From positions 4,328,152 through 4,392,151 of the forward strand of contig OX465121.1 of the NCBI GenBank assembly GCA_949987565.1: a stretch of DNA of 64,000 nt, written 5' to 3'. Below, one piece after another: positions 1 through 11,767 of the stretch. Under the pieces are notes generated by a model. It had not been told where the DNA came from. It saw only the letters and a list, made by a program, of their open reading frames with translations, and ran no database searches. Source of the DNA: Luidia sarsii. Taxonomy: Eukaryota; Echinodermata; Asteroidea; Paxillosida; Luidiidae. Every line of letters begins with the position of its first letter. Positions within the stretch are counted from its first letter, which is position 1. A program made the translations under genes and the position numbers.

Positions 1-66
1 CTAACAACCAATTGTTGTAAACCTGGCTAAAGTTTTCTTCATTCTCTGCTTCCTAACTTCATTCAT

Positions 67-221
67 TCAGTCAGTCAGTCAGCCAGTAAATCAGTCAGTC
101 AGTCAGTCAGTCAGTCAGTCAGTCAGTCAGTCAGTCAGTCAGTCAGTCAGTCAGTCAGTCAGTCAGTCAGTCAGCCAGCCAGCCAGCCAGCCAGTCAGCC
201 AGTCAGTCAGTCAGTCAGTCA

Positions 222-257
<36 letters not shown>

Positions 258-521
258 ACCAACCAGCCAGTCAGTCAGTCAGTCAGTCAGTCAGTCAGTC
301 AGTCAGTCAGTCAGTCAGCCAGTAAATCAGTCAGTCAGTCAGTCAGTCAGCCAGCCAGTCAGTCAGTCAGTCAGTCAGTCAGTCAGTCAGTCAGTCAGTC
401 AGTCAGTCAGTCAGTCAGTCAGTCAGTCAGTCAGTCAGTCAGTCAGTCAGCCAGCCAGCCAGTCAGTCAGTAAGTCAGTCAGCCAGCCAGCCAGCCAGCC
501 AATCAGTCAGTCAGTCAGTCA

Positions 522-558
<37 letters not shown>

Positions 559-608
559 TCAGTCAGTCAGTCAGTCAGTCAGTCAGTCAGTCAGCCAGTC
601 AGCCAGCC

Positions 609-640
<32 letters not shown>

Positions 641-1250
641 AGTCAGTCAGTAAGTCAGCCAGTAAATCAGTCAGTCAGTCAGTCAGTCAGTCAGTCAGTC
701 AGTCAGTCAGTCAGCCAGTAAATCAGTCAGTCAGTCAGTCAGTCAGCCAGCCAGTCAGTCAGTCAGTCAGTCAGTCAGTCAGTCAGTCAGTCAGTCAGTC
801 AGTCAGTCAGTCAGCCAGCCAGTCAGTCAGTCAGTCAGTCAGCCAGCCAGCCAGCCAGCCAGTCAGTCAGTCAGTCAGCCAGCCAGCCAGCCAGCCAGTC
901 AGTCAGTCAGTCAGTCAGTCAGTCAGTCAGTCAGTCAGTCAGTCAGTCAGCCAGTCAGCCAGCCAGCCAGTCAGTCAGTCAGTCAGTCCGTCAGTCAGTC
1001 AGTAAGTCAGCCAGTTAATCAGTCAGTCAGTCAGTCAGTCAGTCAGTCAGTCAGTCAGTCAGTCAGTCAGTCAGTCAGTCAGTCAGTCAGTCAGTCAGCC
1101 AGCCAGCCAGTCAGTCAGCCAGCCAGCCAGTCAGTCAGTCAGTCAGTCAGTCAGTCAGTCAGTCGGTCAGTCAGTCAGTCAGCCAGCCAGCCAGTCAGCC
1201 AGCCAGCCAGCCATTCAGTCAGTAAGTCAGTCAGTCAGTCAGCCAGTCAA
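67..1250. repeat. (CAGT)n microsatellite with CAGC and CAGTAAAT variants
   Basis: About 1.2 kb of tetranucleotide repeat inside a PREP intron, directly left of exon 11. Blocks of CAGC interrupt the CAGT runs in a repeated higher-order pattern (for example 320-650 resembles 680-1000), which suggests duplication of larger blocks. A SINE fragment (ACAACCAATTGTTGTAAACC) precedes it at 4-40. Confidence 0.95.
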
Positions 1251-1278
1251 TGGGAAAAGGGGAAAAAGAAAAGCTTAC

Positions 1279-4200
1279 CTTGCGGTGAACGATGAACATG
1301 GGTATCTTAGTGCCGTCTTTGCTTGGGTAGAAGACCTGGGTGGTCTCGTACAGGGACGGGTCAAAGCCCTTGACTTTGATCTGCCGGAAGACCTTGGGCT
1401 CTATGGCTGCACTGTCCAGGTCACAGTGGTAGATGATTCCTGGTGTCAGGAAGGAGGTGAACTGGTAGAAAATCTGGGCAGCCCGGGAGAGGAAGATGCG
1501 AGAGCAGAGACAACCCAGTTAAGGATACGTATTCAAAAGATTGGATGCCTTAGATAAGAATTGAAGGTTTGCATGGTGGGAAAAATTAAGTTAAGGATTG
1601 CAGATGACAACATGTCACACTTCTCTGTCGAGAATGAGTGTGGCTCTGCCAAGAGCTGGTAACTCAACATTTTGGATAGTGTGTACTCTTCCCATTGTCA
1701 GGAGACTCTGGATTCCAACTATCATTGGTGTGATGAAAGCACTGGGGCATGGAGCTTTCTCAAACAGTGCGGCCATTGGTTGGATGCCTTGCCATACACA
1801 GTAACGCACCCAATGAAATTAGCAGCTGAACACCGACACAGTATTGTGGTCAGTATTCATGGTCTGCACTGAGCTTGGCTGAACTGGGAAGGCCGACTAG
1901 TCTGAAGGTACAAGCCTCCATCCCTACTGGTAGCAGACTGCCAGCCAAGGCTGACAAATAGAAATGTGAATCTTTGCTCTTTCGCTCTCACCTGTGTGTC
2001 CTTCTTTCGTCCAGAATATCCCGTTACCGTGCCAACATCGAGTGGGAATGTTGTCAATCTCTCGCCAGAGCCCAAGGAATACAGATGAAGCACATTCTTC
2101 AAAAGAAGTAAAACAAAAATAGCGAAGTTAAAATGTTGTTCATTCTATTCTTGTATGTGTTTTAAATGACTTATTTGCATACAGATTAAAAATATTATAT
2201 TTATGTTCAATCAACCAATCCTGTAATTGGTTGTCCTTGCACTGTTGGATGTGGTAAATAATTAAATGAAAAAAAAAATCCTCTGAAAATGTTCATGTGA
2301 GCAGCCAAACAAGCAGCCCAAAGTCCCGGTCCAGTGAAAGTCTTCTTTGCCGTTTTTCAAAATTACGATTGAAAAAAAAAAAAAACTGCTCCCCCACAAA
2401 TCATGTCATTCAATTAGCTGAACCTCGAATGGCAGACAATATCTGAACCCATGAATGGGTCTATGACGGATGCACAAGGTACCTTAACATCATGGACATA
2501 GCACAAGACCAGCTTGTCCTTGTGTACACATCCCGCCCACTCCAGCACATCTGTGTCCGACTCTGGAACCAAGTCTTTCCAGTTTGCCTGTGGTAAAAGA
2601 GAACCAAAAATATCCCAATGATACAGTGTAGCAGCAATTTCCAAGAGGTCCTTCGATATTCCCTTCCACTACATACAGGGTCCAGGCTTTCTACTGAAGG
2701 GCAGAGCATGCAGGCCACACCTAAAGAGGTCCTTTGAATCCATTAGAATCATACAAACCCGGCAGGTTCCAAATAAACCCACAGAACCCACCCACACCCA
2801 TTAATACCCAACAGAGCCCAATCAAACTTAATAGAACCCAACAGAACCTAACCAAACCCAATGAGGCCAAAACATACGCATTATAACCCAACAAACCCAA
2901 CCAAACCATTAGAACCCAATCAAACCCAATAGAACCCAACAGAGCCCAACCAAACCCAACAGCAGCCCATCAATCCAAGGCCCAATCCAAGAGCCCAACC
3001 AATCCCAACCAAACCCAATATAGCCCAACCAAACCCAATAGAACCCAACAGAACTCAACCAAATCCCACCAAACCCAACAGAACTCAACCAAACCCAACA
3101 GAACTCAACCTGACCCAACAGAGCCTAACCAAACCCAACCAAACCCAACAGAGCCTAACCAAACCCAACCAAACCCAACAGAGCCTAACCAAACCCAACC
3201 AAACCCAACAGAACTCAACCAAACCCAACCAAACCCAACAGAGCCTAACCAAACCCAACCAAACCCAACAGAGCCTAACCAAACCCAACCAAACCCAACA
3301 GAGCCTAACCAAACCCAACCAAACCCAACAGAACTCAACCAAACCCAACCAAACCCAACAGAGCCTAACCAAACCCAACCAAACCCAACAGAAATCAACC
3401 AAACCCAACCAAACCCAACAGAACTCAACCAAACCCAACCAAACCCAACAGAACACAACCAAACCCCACCAAACCCAACAGAACTCAACCAGACCCAACA
3501 GAGCCTAACCAAACCCAACCAAACCCAACAGAACTCAACCAAATCCAATCAAACCCAATGGAACCCTACAGACAATCTTTTAAGTCACAGAGGTTCGAAT
3601 CCAGGTATACTCGACCCGTCACCCTGCACCAAGGGCACATCAAGTATTCAGCATTTGCTCACCATATCCGGTTTGGCAAAGTCTATGTTGATAAGCTTGT
3701 ATCGCGGAGACTTCAGGTTGGTCTTAAAAGTGAACAAAGTCCCCTCATTGGTGATGTATTCGTACTCAGCATCAAAATTGTCAATTAATTTGACCCATGG
3801 AAGAATTCCTGAAAACAAATTATAATAATAATAAAAACAATCATATGTATCCAATGGTAACACAATATCACTGCAAACTACAAACTTACACAAAATAAAA
3901 AATCCCTAGTCCCAAAATGCAAATCTAAAAAAATGAAATGACCTTACAATAGCGCCCTCTTTTCCATAAGGATATATAGTGAGAGCAATGGGAAGGGCAA
4001 GCAGTAGGGAAGGGATCAAAGGAGGAAAGCTGGTAGACAGACCAGGATGAGATCAAAGGGAAGGGCAAGCAGTAGGGAAGGGATCAAAGGAGGAAAGCTG
4101 GTAGACAGACCAGGGTGAGATCAAAGGGAAGGGCAAGCAGTAGGGAAGGGATCAAAGGAGGAAAGCTGGTAGACAGACCAGGGTGAGATCAAAGGGAAGG

Positions 4201-7200
4201 GCAAGCAGTAGGGAAGGGATCAAAGGAGGAAAGCTGGTAGACAGACCAGGGTGCAATCAAAGGGAAGGGCAAGCAGTAGGGAAGGGATCAAAGGAGGAAA
4301 GCTGGTAGACAGACCAGGGTGAGATCAAAGGGAAGGACAAGCAGTAGGGAAGGGATCAATGGAGGAAAGCTGGTAGACAGACCAGGGTGAGATCAAAGGG
4401 AAGGGCAAGCAGTAGGGAAGGGATCAAAGGAGGAAAGCTGGTAGACAGACCAGGGTGAGATCAAAGGGAAGGGCAAGCAGTAGGGAAGGGATCAAAGGAG
4501 GAAAGCTGGTAGACAGACCAGGGTGAGATCAAAGGGAAGGGCAAGCAGTAGGGAAGGGATCAAAGGAGGAAAGCTGGTAGACAGACCAGGGTGCAATCAA
4601 AGGGAAGGGCAAGCAGTAGGGAAGGGATCAAAGGAGGAAAGCTGGTAGACAGACCAGGGTGAGATCAAAGGACAAGCAGTAGGGAAGGGATCAAAGGAGG
4701 AAAGCTAGTAGACAGACCAGAGTGAGATCAAAGGGAAGGGCAAGCAGTAGGGAAGGGATCAAAGGAGGAAAGCTGGTAGACAGACCAGGGTGCAATCAAA
4801 GGGAAGGGCAAGCAGTAGGGCAGGGATCAAAGGAGGAAAGCTGGTAGGCAGACAAGGGTGAGATCAAAGTGAAGAGCAAGCAGTAGGGAAGGGATCAAAG
4901 GAGGAAAGCCGGTAGACAGACCAGGGTGAGATCAAAGGGAAGGGCAAGCAGTACGGAAGCAATCAACCTCCTTTCTTTCTGCCTTCAAAATCATCTGTAT
5001 CCTATTCTTCCCCACATTGAATCCCTAAACAAATAATATCCCTAATAAAAGTCCAAAAATGCAAATATCAAAAATGAAATGACCTTACTATTGTGCCCTC
5101 ATTTCCATAAGGATTTTTCCAAAGGTAAAAAGTAAAAAAGATGACTAGTTTAAAACAAAAACAAAGCTTACCAATATGCTTGTACCCTTCAGATCCCTAG
5201 ATGACAGCATAAAATGAGCAAGTAAAGGCTCAGTACTCACCAGTAATTTTATGCTCAATCTTTTCCAAGTCGCAGTAGTAGAGCCGGTTGACTGGGTCAC
5301 ATCCTTCCCGGATACCAAGCACGACGTAGCGGCCATCGTCACTGACCTCCGCCCCACTGAAAAACAGAGTGATAGACCCCATCAAAACAATTATGCAGGC
5401 ATGCAAACTGGGAAGGGCAAGCAGTAGGGAAGGGATCAAAGGAGGAAAGCCGGTAGACAGACCAGGGTGGGAACAAAGGGAAAGGCAAGCAGTAGGGAAG
5501 ATATCCAAGGAGGAAAGCTGGTAGACAGACCAGGGTGGGAACAAAGGGAAGGGCAAGCAGTAGGGAAGGGATCAAAGGAGGAAAGCTGTTAGACCATGGT
5601 GGGATCAAAGGGAAGGGCAAGCAGTAGGGAAGGGATCAAAGGAGGAAAGCTGATAGACAGACCAGGGTGAGATCAAAGTGAAGAGCAAGCAGTAGGGAAG
5701 GGATCAAAGGAGGAAAGCTGGTAGACAGACCAGGGTGAGATCAAAGTGAAGAGCAAGCAGTAGGGAAGGGATCAAAGGAGGAAAGCCGGTAGACAGACCA
5801 GGGTGAGATCAAAGGGAAGGGCAAGCAGCAGGGAAGGGATCAAAGGAGGAAAGCTGGTAGACAGACCAGGGTGAGATCAAAGGGAAGAGCAAGCAGTAGG
5901 GAAGGGATCAAAGGAGGAAAGCCGGTAGACAGACCAGGGTAGGATCAAAGGGAAGGGCAAGCAGTAGGGAAGCGATCAACCTCCTTTGTGCCTTCAAAAT
6001 TATCTACATCATATTTTTTTTCCCACATTGAATCCCTCGACTTATTTTGCCAGACAATTTCTCCCTGCTTGCCTCACCTCATCCACTTGGGACTGTCGGG
6101 ATACTCAGCGCACAGGACATCCTCTGACTGTGGAGTTCCCAGCACGTGGTACTGCAGCTTCTGGTTGATGTTGGACGTTGTCTCAGTGCCATCTGCCTTA
6201 CCCTCTTGCTTCACGTAGTACTGACCACAAAAAAACCCCCAGAACCATAGTATTCAAACCAAGTCTATGAAGGGTAACCCAGAGGCATATTTTACATTTC
6301 AGATGCGACATTGAGAAATGACCCAAAACATACATAAACCTCTTGAGCAATTTAAGAATGGGAAACCAAAGTCTTAGTGTTCCATTCCAGCAAGACCAAT
6401 AAAAAAAAACATAATTTTCAATTCCCCTCTGACCCGGAGCTGTGCTGCATTTTGTAGCAACAGCAGCAGCAACATGGGCTGCAGTTACAACAACAGCAAC
6501 GACAGCAACAATAACGACAGCAGCTACAACAGCAACAGCAAGGGCTACAGTAACAATAGAAGCAACAGCACCAACAGAGAAAACAGCAGCAATGGTCAAA
6601 ACAACAGTGACCTCATCAACAATAAAAAAAAAAAAAAAAAACAGCAGCAACAACTACAGCACCAGCAACAAAAGTAGCAACTACAACAACAGTAACAGTA
6701 ACAGGAGCAATAAAAATAGCAACACAAACAGAAATAGGGATAACAAAACAGCAACATGAACAGCAACATGAACAGCAGCCATAGCAACATCAGCAACAGC
6801 AGCAAAAACAGCAGCAACAGCAAAACCAGCAGCAACAGCAAAAACAGCAGCAACAGCAAAACCAGCAGCAACAGCAAAAACAGCAGCAACAGCAAAAACA
6901 GCAGCAACAGCAAAAACAGCAGCAACAGCAAAAACAGCAGCAACAGCAAAACCAGCAGCAACAGCAAAAACAGCAGCAACAGCAAAAACAGCAGCAACAG
7001 CAGCAACAGCAGCAACAGCAGCAACAGCAGCAACAGCAGTAGCAGCAGCAACAGCAAAAACAGCAGCAACAGCAAAAACAGCAGCAACAGCAAAAACAGC
7101 AGCAACAGCAGCAACAGCAGCAACAGCAGTAGCAGCAGCAGTAGCAGCAGGACCAATTGCAACAGCAGCAAGAAGTGCAGTAAAGACAGTAAAGGATGGC

Positions 7201-10200
7201 ACTGACAAAACAACAGCAACGCCAACGGCCACAATGAGAACACGGACATCTACAGAAGCTGGCATGCTGGCACAGTCAGTCAGTCAGTCAGTCAGTCAGT
7301 CAGTCAGTCAGTCAGTCAGTCAGTCAGTCAGTCAGTCAGTCAGTCAGTCAGTCAGTCAGTCAGTCAGTCAGTCAGTCAGTCAGTCAGTCAGTCAGTCAGT
7401 CAATGACACAGGCCACTCACATTGTAGAAGAGGCCCTTGCCATCGTGGGTCCAGGCCATGCAGCTGAACTTGACTCTCTCCAGGACGTCCGGAAGCTCCT
7501 CAGCCTTGGCTACATCCATAAACTGCAGCAGAGAAACAAACCAACAGGATCGAAATATGAAATATGAGGTGTTTTTTTCAAAGAGAATCCTTTCTCACAT
7601 TGTTAGAGGGGAGGGAGGGAGGGAGGGAGGGAGGGATGGAGGGAGGGAGGGATGGATGGAGGGAGGGAGGGAGGGAGGGATGGAGGGAGGGAGGGAGGAG
7701 GGGAGGGAGGGAGGGAGGGAGGGAGGGATGGAGGGAGGGATGGATGGATGGAGGGAGGGAGGGAGGGATGGAGGGAGGGAGGGAGGGAGGGAGGGATGGA
7801 GGGAGGGAGGGAGGGATGGAGGTAGGGAGGGAGGGAGGGATGGAGGGAGGGAGGGATGGAGGGAGGGAGGGAGGAGGGGAGGGAGGGAGGGAGGGAGGGA
7901 TGGATGGAGGGAGGGAGGGAGGGAGGGATGGAGGGAGGGAGGGAGGAGGGGAGGGAGGGAGGGATGGATGGAGGGAGGGAGGGATGGATGGAGGGAGGGA
8001 GGGAGGGCTGGAGGGAGGGAGGGAGGAGGGGAGGGAGGGAGGGAGGGAGGGAGGGAGGGAGGGAGGGAGGGAGGGAGGGATGGAGGGAGGGATGAATGGA
8101 TGTAGGGAGGGAGGGATGGAGGGAGGGAGGGAGGAGGGGAGGGAGGGAGGGAGGGAGGGAGGGAGGGAGGGAGGGAGGGAGGGGGAGAGGGAGGGATGGC
8201 GGGAGGGATGGCGGGAGGGATGGATGGAGGGAGGGAGGGAGGGAGGGAGGGAGGGAGGGAGGGAGGGAGGGGGGAGGGAGGGAGGGAGGGAGGGAGGGAG
8301 GGAGGGATAGAGGGAGGGAGGGAAGGAGGGAGGGAGGAAAGGTGGGAGGGAAGGAAGGAGGGAGGGACGGGACGGGGAAGGGAGGGAGGGAGGGAGGGAG
8401 GGAGGGGGGGGAGGGAGGGAGGGAGGGAGGGATAGAGGGAGGGAGGGAGGGAGGGAGGGAGGAAAGGTGGGAGGGAAGGAAGGAGGGAGGGACGGGACGG
8501 GGAAGGGAGGGAGGGAGGGAGGGAGGGAGGATCCTAGCAGCACCTCTCTACCTCTCTGCCTTTGAGCAAGGTCCTGCAAGGATCAAAACGTCAGGCCCTT
8601 CTACAGGTGAATTTATGGGTTTTCGTTTTTCAACCAAGTTGCCTAGACATCAAGGAATGACTCTTAGAGGCCACAGTACAATCCATGAAAACCGTCTTCA
8701 GTGGAATGCCTAAATTTGGGTTAAAGGAACCAAACAGAAGCGGATCACCCACAACCCCCCAAAAAAGCAGATGGTCAATCAGGTGGTGAGATTTCACCAT
8801 CACCATGGATAGAGATTTTTTTTTTTTTTTTTTTTTTACAATTTTGACCCAAAAATTGAAATCCCAGGAAGATTTTCCTTTATTTATTGGGCTTTTTTTT
8901 TTTTTGAAGGGGGGGGGGGGTTTACCTTAATTGTGACCCAGTCGGAGCCTCCTTTGCTGATACCATAAGCCAGGTAAGCCCCGTCCTCGGAGAAAGAGTG
9001 GCCTCTCAGGGCCACCGTACCGTCCTCAGAGAAAGTGTTGGGGTCCAGGAAGACCCTTGGCTCTGCCTCTAGCGAGTCTTGGACGTACAGGACACTATGG
9101 TCACAAGCAGTAAAAAAAAAAACCCCACACACAAAATCTATTATCGCTATCGTTCCATGAGTCTGGATTTCAATGCACGGAGAGAGAATTGAGTCGGCGA
9201 AACCATCAACCACCATTTTTCAAGTCCATGCAAACTTGGTCAGACCGTTTTTCCAGCAAGTACCCAGAGACGTTCTGCCAGTGTGCTTGTAGCCAGGGGG
9301 TTTGGACCATTATTAGGGTTATTATACATGACTTAAAAGCAGCACCCACAACTGTGCACTAAGGTTTGACTGACTAGGACCGAACCAAAAGTCTGACCAC
9401 ATTCGATTGACGACGACTCACTTCTGGTTCTGGAGTCCGGTGTTCATGAAGTAGAAGTAGCGCGAGCCTCGCTTGAACGGGCAGCCGTACTTGGGAAAGT
9501 CCCACAGCTCCTTCAGCCTGTAGGTTGTAAACAACAACAAAAACAACGACAACTGAGACACAAGCAAGTTTTATAACTTGTTTTCTACTACATGTATCAG
9601 ACGTTTTGCACAGAATATACTCATAAAGAGGAACTTGGGGCTGGGAAGAGCCGCTTCAAAAGCCTACCCCATGTAAACAGTGTTAAGCACATTATGATGC
9701 ACATTATGATGCGATGTAGATTACTTCTGATTTGTATTTCACTATTCTTTGCTCAGCATGGCACAAAAGGGAAGTTTGGCAGATTGAGCTGAAATTTTCA
9801 CATTTCATGCATATGTTGGATCAGACAACGTATGGATGCGATTCTTTGACCTTAACCAATATTGTGTCGGGCCTTTAAGAAAGGTCCTGCTAGGATGGAA
9901 ACTTGGGGGCCCTCCTAATTTTTGATAAAATTTTTCCCCAAAAAGGTGATAAAGCCGCAACAAGCAGCCCTGGTTTTTTACCGGTCGTGGAAGGGCTGCC
10001 TCGCGGCGCATTTCTCCAGAAACGGCATCGTCAGAGAATTCTGGGAATCCACGAAGGCCTTGGTCTCTTCGCTGTCTGGATCCTCCAGCCAAGCATAGGG
10101 ATCTGGCACCTACAGTATAAATGAAAAACAAAAAATTAAATCCGGTTTTGTCCACATGAATTAACCTCTTGCGGATGGATGACGGCTATATAGACACTCT

Positions 10201-10681
10201 GGGACCTTCAAAATTCAGACACCGAATTTTAAATAAAGACTCGTTATCGACCGAATCCCTCAAATTTTTTATAATAATAAAAGGGCTATTGTAATGTAAA
10301 TTGTTACCTGAACTATTCATCAATCATCATTATAATTATTATTATTTATATGAACAATTCTTCACGTAATTATTATTTGGGGCAGAGTGGTTTTTTCACA
10401 GGTCTACTGTCTACTGACGACGACAATAATTAACCATCATACAAACATGGTACAATAGCCACATTGATAATAAAATTTAAAAAAAGGTGAGGTTCCCATG
10501 GCAACCGCCCATCCACATCTTTGTTGGAAACAAAAACTTAAACAAGTGACAGCGCCGGAGAATAATCCGAATCATTTTGTTTGTAAACCTCTATACAAAA
10601 AATTAAAAAAACACCCACCTTTGTGCCACTATAGTCGTCCACGACGCTCTCATCCCTTCGTGCGGTCGGGTACTTGAACAT
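1279..10681 (-). CDS. PREP: Prolyl endopeptidase (prolyl oligopeptidase, S9A), N-terminal 456 residues, 3' end outside window
   Basis: Cytosolic serine peptidase that cleaves short peptides after proline. Eleven exons on the minus strand, in order: 10619-10681, 9982-10109, 9422-9517, 8926-9094, 7421-7522, 6078-6220, 5241-5356, 3663-3808, 2483-2587, 1992-2096, 1279-1473. All junctions are GT-AG and the sum is 1368 nt, exactly 456 codons. The translation follows vertebrate PREP through the N-terminal cap and nearly the whole seven-bladed beta-propeller, with family stretches such as [49 protein letters not shown] and [16 protein letters not shown]. The start is the Met giving [12 protein letters not shown], which matches the family N-terminus; the frame stays open upstream, so the start rests on homology. 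The last exon here ends in a good donor. The catalytic Ser/Asp/His triad lies in the missing C-terminal third (family total about 710 residues), so this is a window truncation and not a pseudogene. It is divergent to the NEK gene. Confidence 0.95.
1580..1760. mobile_element. Family B foldback-element fragment
   Basis: Contains the family signature GAGTGTGGCTCTG followed by GTAACTCAACATT, TTTGGATAGTGTGTACTC and TGTCAGGAG, as at 13754, 19829, 31900, 39125, 58616 and 59228. It lies in the PREP intron between exons 10 and 11. Confidence 0.6.
2757..3570. repeat. AACCCAACC-type satellite, 30-bp unit
   Basis: A regular 30-bp unit (for example GAGCCTAACCAAACCCAACC plus 10 bp) between about 3080 and 3550, degrading leftward to 2757. 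It lies in the PREP intron between exons 8 and 9. Because 30 is a multiple of three, both strands show long spurious open frames. Confidence 0.92.
3985..4965. repeat. 68-bp minisatellite, array 1
   Basis: About 14 units of a 68-bp sequence (GAGATCAAAGGGAAGGGCAA ... ACAGACCAGGGT) in the PREP intron between exons 7 and 8. The same unit recurs on the other side of exon 7. Confidence 0.95.
5405..5975. repeat. 68-bp minisatellite, array 2
   Basis: Same 68-bp unit as 3985-4965, about eight units, in the PREP intron between exons 6 and 7. Sequence beyond the array ends is also shared between the two arrays. Confidence 0.93.
6455..7185. repeat. CAG/CAA trinucleotide-rich repeat
   Basis: Built from CAGCAACAGCAAAA units with pure CAGCAA blocks at 6975-7040 and 7100-7130. 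Intronic in PREP (exons 5-6). Open frames here encode only Asn/Ser, Gln or Leu/Ala runs and are not genes. Confidence 0.93.
7274..7402. repeat. Pure (CAGT)n microsatellite
   Basis: An uninterrupted tetranucleotide run of about 130 bp ending 18 bp from PREP exon 5 (7421-7522). It is therefore very close to the minus-strand splice donor of that exon. Confidence 0.95.
7605..8531. repeat. (GGGA)n/GGATGGA purine array
   Basis: About 0.93 kb of almost pure G/A on the plus strand (GGGAGGGAGGGATGGAGGGA type), in the PREP intron between exons 4 and 5. Every window holds four or more GGG runs, so G-quadruplex and triplex potential is high. An internal duplication is visible (8300-8400 versus 8430-8520). 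A homopolymer T run follows at 8817-8837. Confidence 0.95.
9770..9910. mobile_element. TIR-element end (family E-like) joined to family A fragment
   Basis: TTTGACCTTAACCAATATTG followed by GGGCCTTTAAG matches the family E terminus. It runs straight into the family A motif AGAAAGGTCCTGCTAGGAT. It lies in PREP intron 2. Confidence 0.45.
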
Positions 10682-11767
10682 CTTCACAGATTTTGTGTAT
10701 TTATAATATCTACAATCACAGGAAAAACCGTGAAAAGTATGACCAGAAAAATCACGAAATGTGTCGGTTCCGTGAGTGAACGGTGAGCAGAGAGGCAGAC
10801 GAAAACTGTACACAAGTGATACACGTGTGATTAGTGCACAGTCATAAGACTGGTAGCCGGCGAGAAATCCCGCCGTTGCATAGCACGAGACCACTCCACC
10901 GTACACCAGCCATCATTATTTACACTCCGTTGGCCCCGTCAATAGAGGGCAGCCTTACCAAAATAACTGAGCCGCAAAAGGGAAAGTCGTGTCGTTACTA
11001 CAGACGCTCTTCTGCTAACAGCGGTGATCAACTTGAGCGATTTTGTTGCGATTTCTGGCGATTGGCATTCGCGATCGTCGGTAAGTGAAGAAAATCGTAT
11101 AGTGCTCATTTCAAAGAGCAGGCTTTATTGATATTTTTGTTGAATGCCGTTGTTGTTTTTAGAGATATTTGCCGGCCAAATTTACTAGTCCGAGTAAGTA
11201 AACAAGGACACTTGTTGTGCTTGTATTGTATTGTAAGTTGTTGTAGTTAGTACTCGGTGAGCACTACCGGGTGTGTTGTCGTTCGTTCATGGTTCAACAA
11301 CCCTCAATAGGGCTAGATCCTCGGTACCTCCAACGTCCCTGGTACCTGTGTGTCTGGAGTCTGGACCCATTTTTTTGCTCTACAACCACACTGATCAGAC
11401 CCAATCTCGAAAGTACTGAGACAGTCCTCAAACAAGAAAACTTCTCACGTAAATTCGCAAAGCAAATCAAGCGGACTCTACTTTAACCTTTAAAAATAAT
11501 TAATTAACTGTATAAGTAACTACTTAATGCTTTATCTTTTGGCCCTCCTCAGGCATGGAAATGCGGGATGATTGAACATTTCCTGACCCGACTGAAGAAT
11601 CCGTCCGTAACCCCACCGATAATCGTCCGTTTTGCTGGACCTGGCAAATCTGCCCATTTCCTGGCCAGAGACGGAGTCGACCTCCTACGCTGCTCTGCCT
11701 CGACCTTTCCCCCTTCCCTGCACGACCCCTCCATGGATGTAGCCCGGCCTCTCCCATGACCTGAGCC
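10682..11767. promoter_or_regulatory. Shared divergent 5' region of PREP and the NEK kinase
   Basis: The two start codons point away from each other 1086 bp apart, so both promoters must lie here. A probable non-coding NEK leader intron is visible: a strong donor (gtaagt at 11081) and a pyrimidine-rich acceptor ending at 11552. The predicted leader exon from 11553 carries upstream ATGs: a six-codon frame at 11555-11575 and a 63-codon frame at 11568-11759 that stops 8 nt before the kinase ATG. No convincing TATA box was seen. The promoter assignment is inferred from gene orientation. Confidence 0.5.

Noticed and set aside
61..1250. CRISPR-like or telomeric array
   Set aside because: There is no repeat-spacer alternation and no telomere hexamer; it is a plain CAGT microsatellite in an animal intron.
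6442..7265. Poly-Asn/Ser, poly-Leu and Ala/Val frames across the CAG/CAA repeat
   Set aside because: Simple intronic repeat of PREP. The frames run in several phases on both strands and do not connect to exons.
7437..8713. Gly/Arg/Glu-rich and Pro/Ser-rich frames over 200 codons
   Set aside because: Produced by the GGGA array in a PREP intron; the composition mirrors the repeat exactly.
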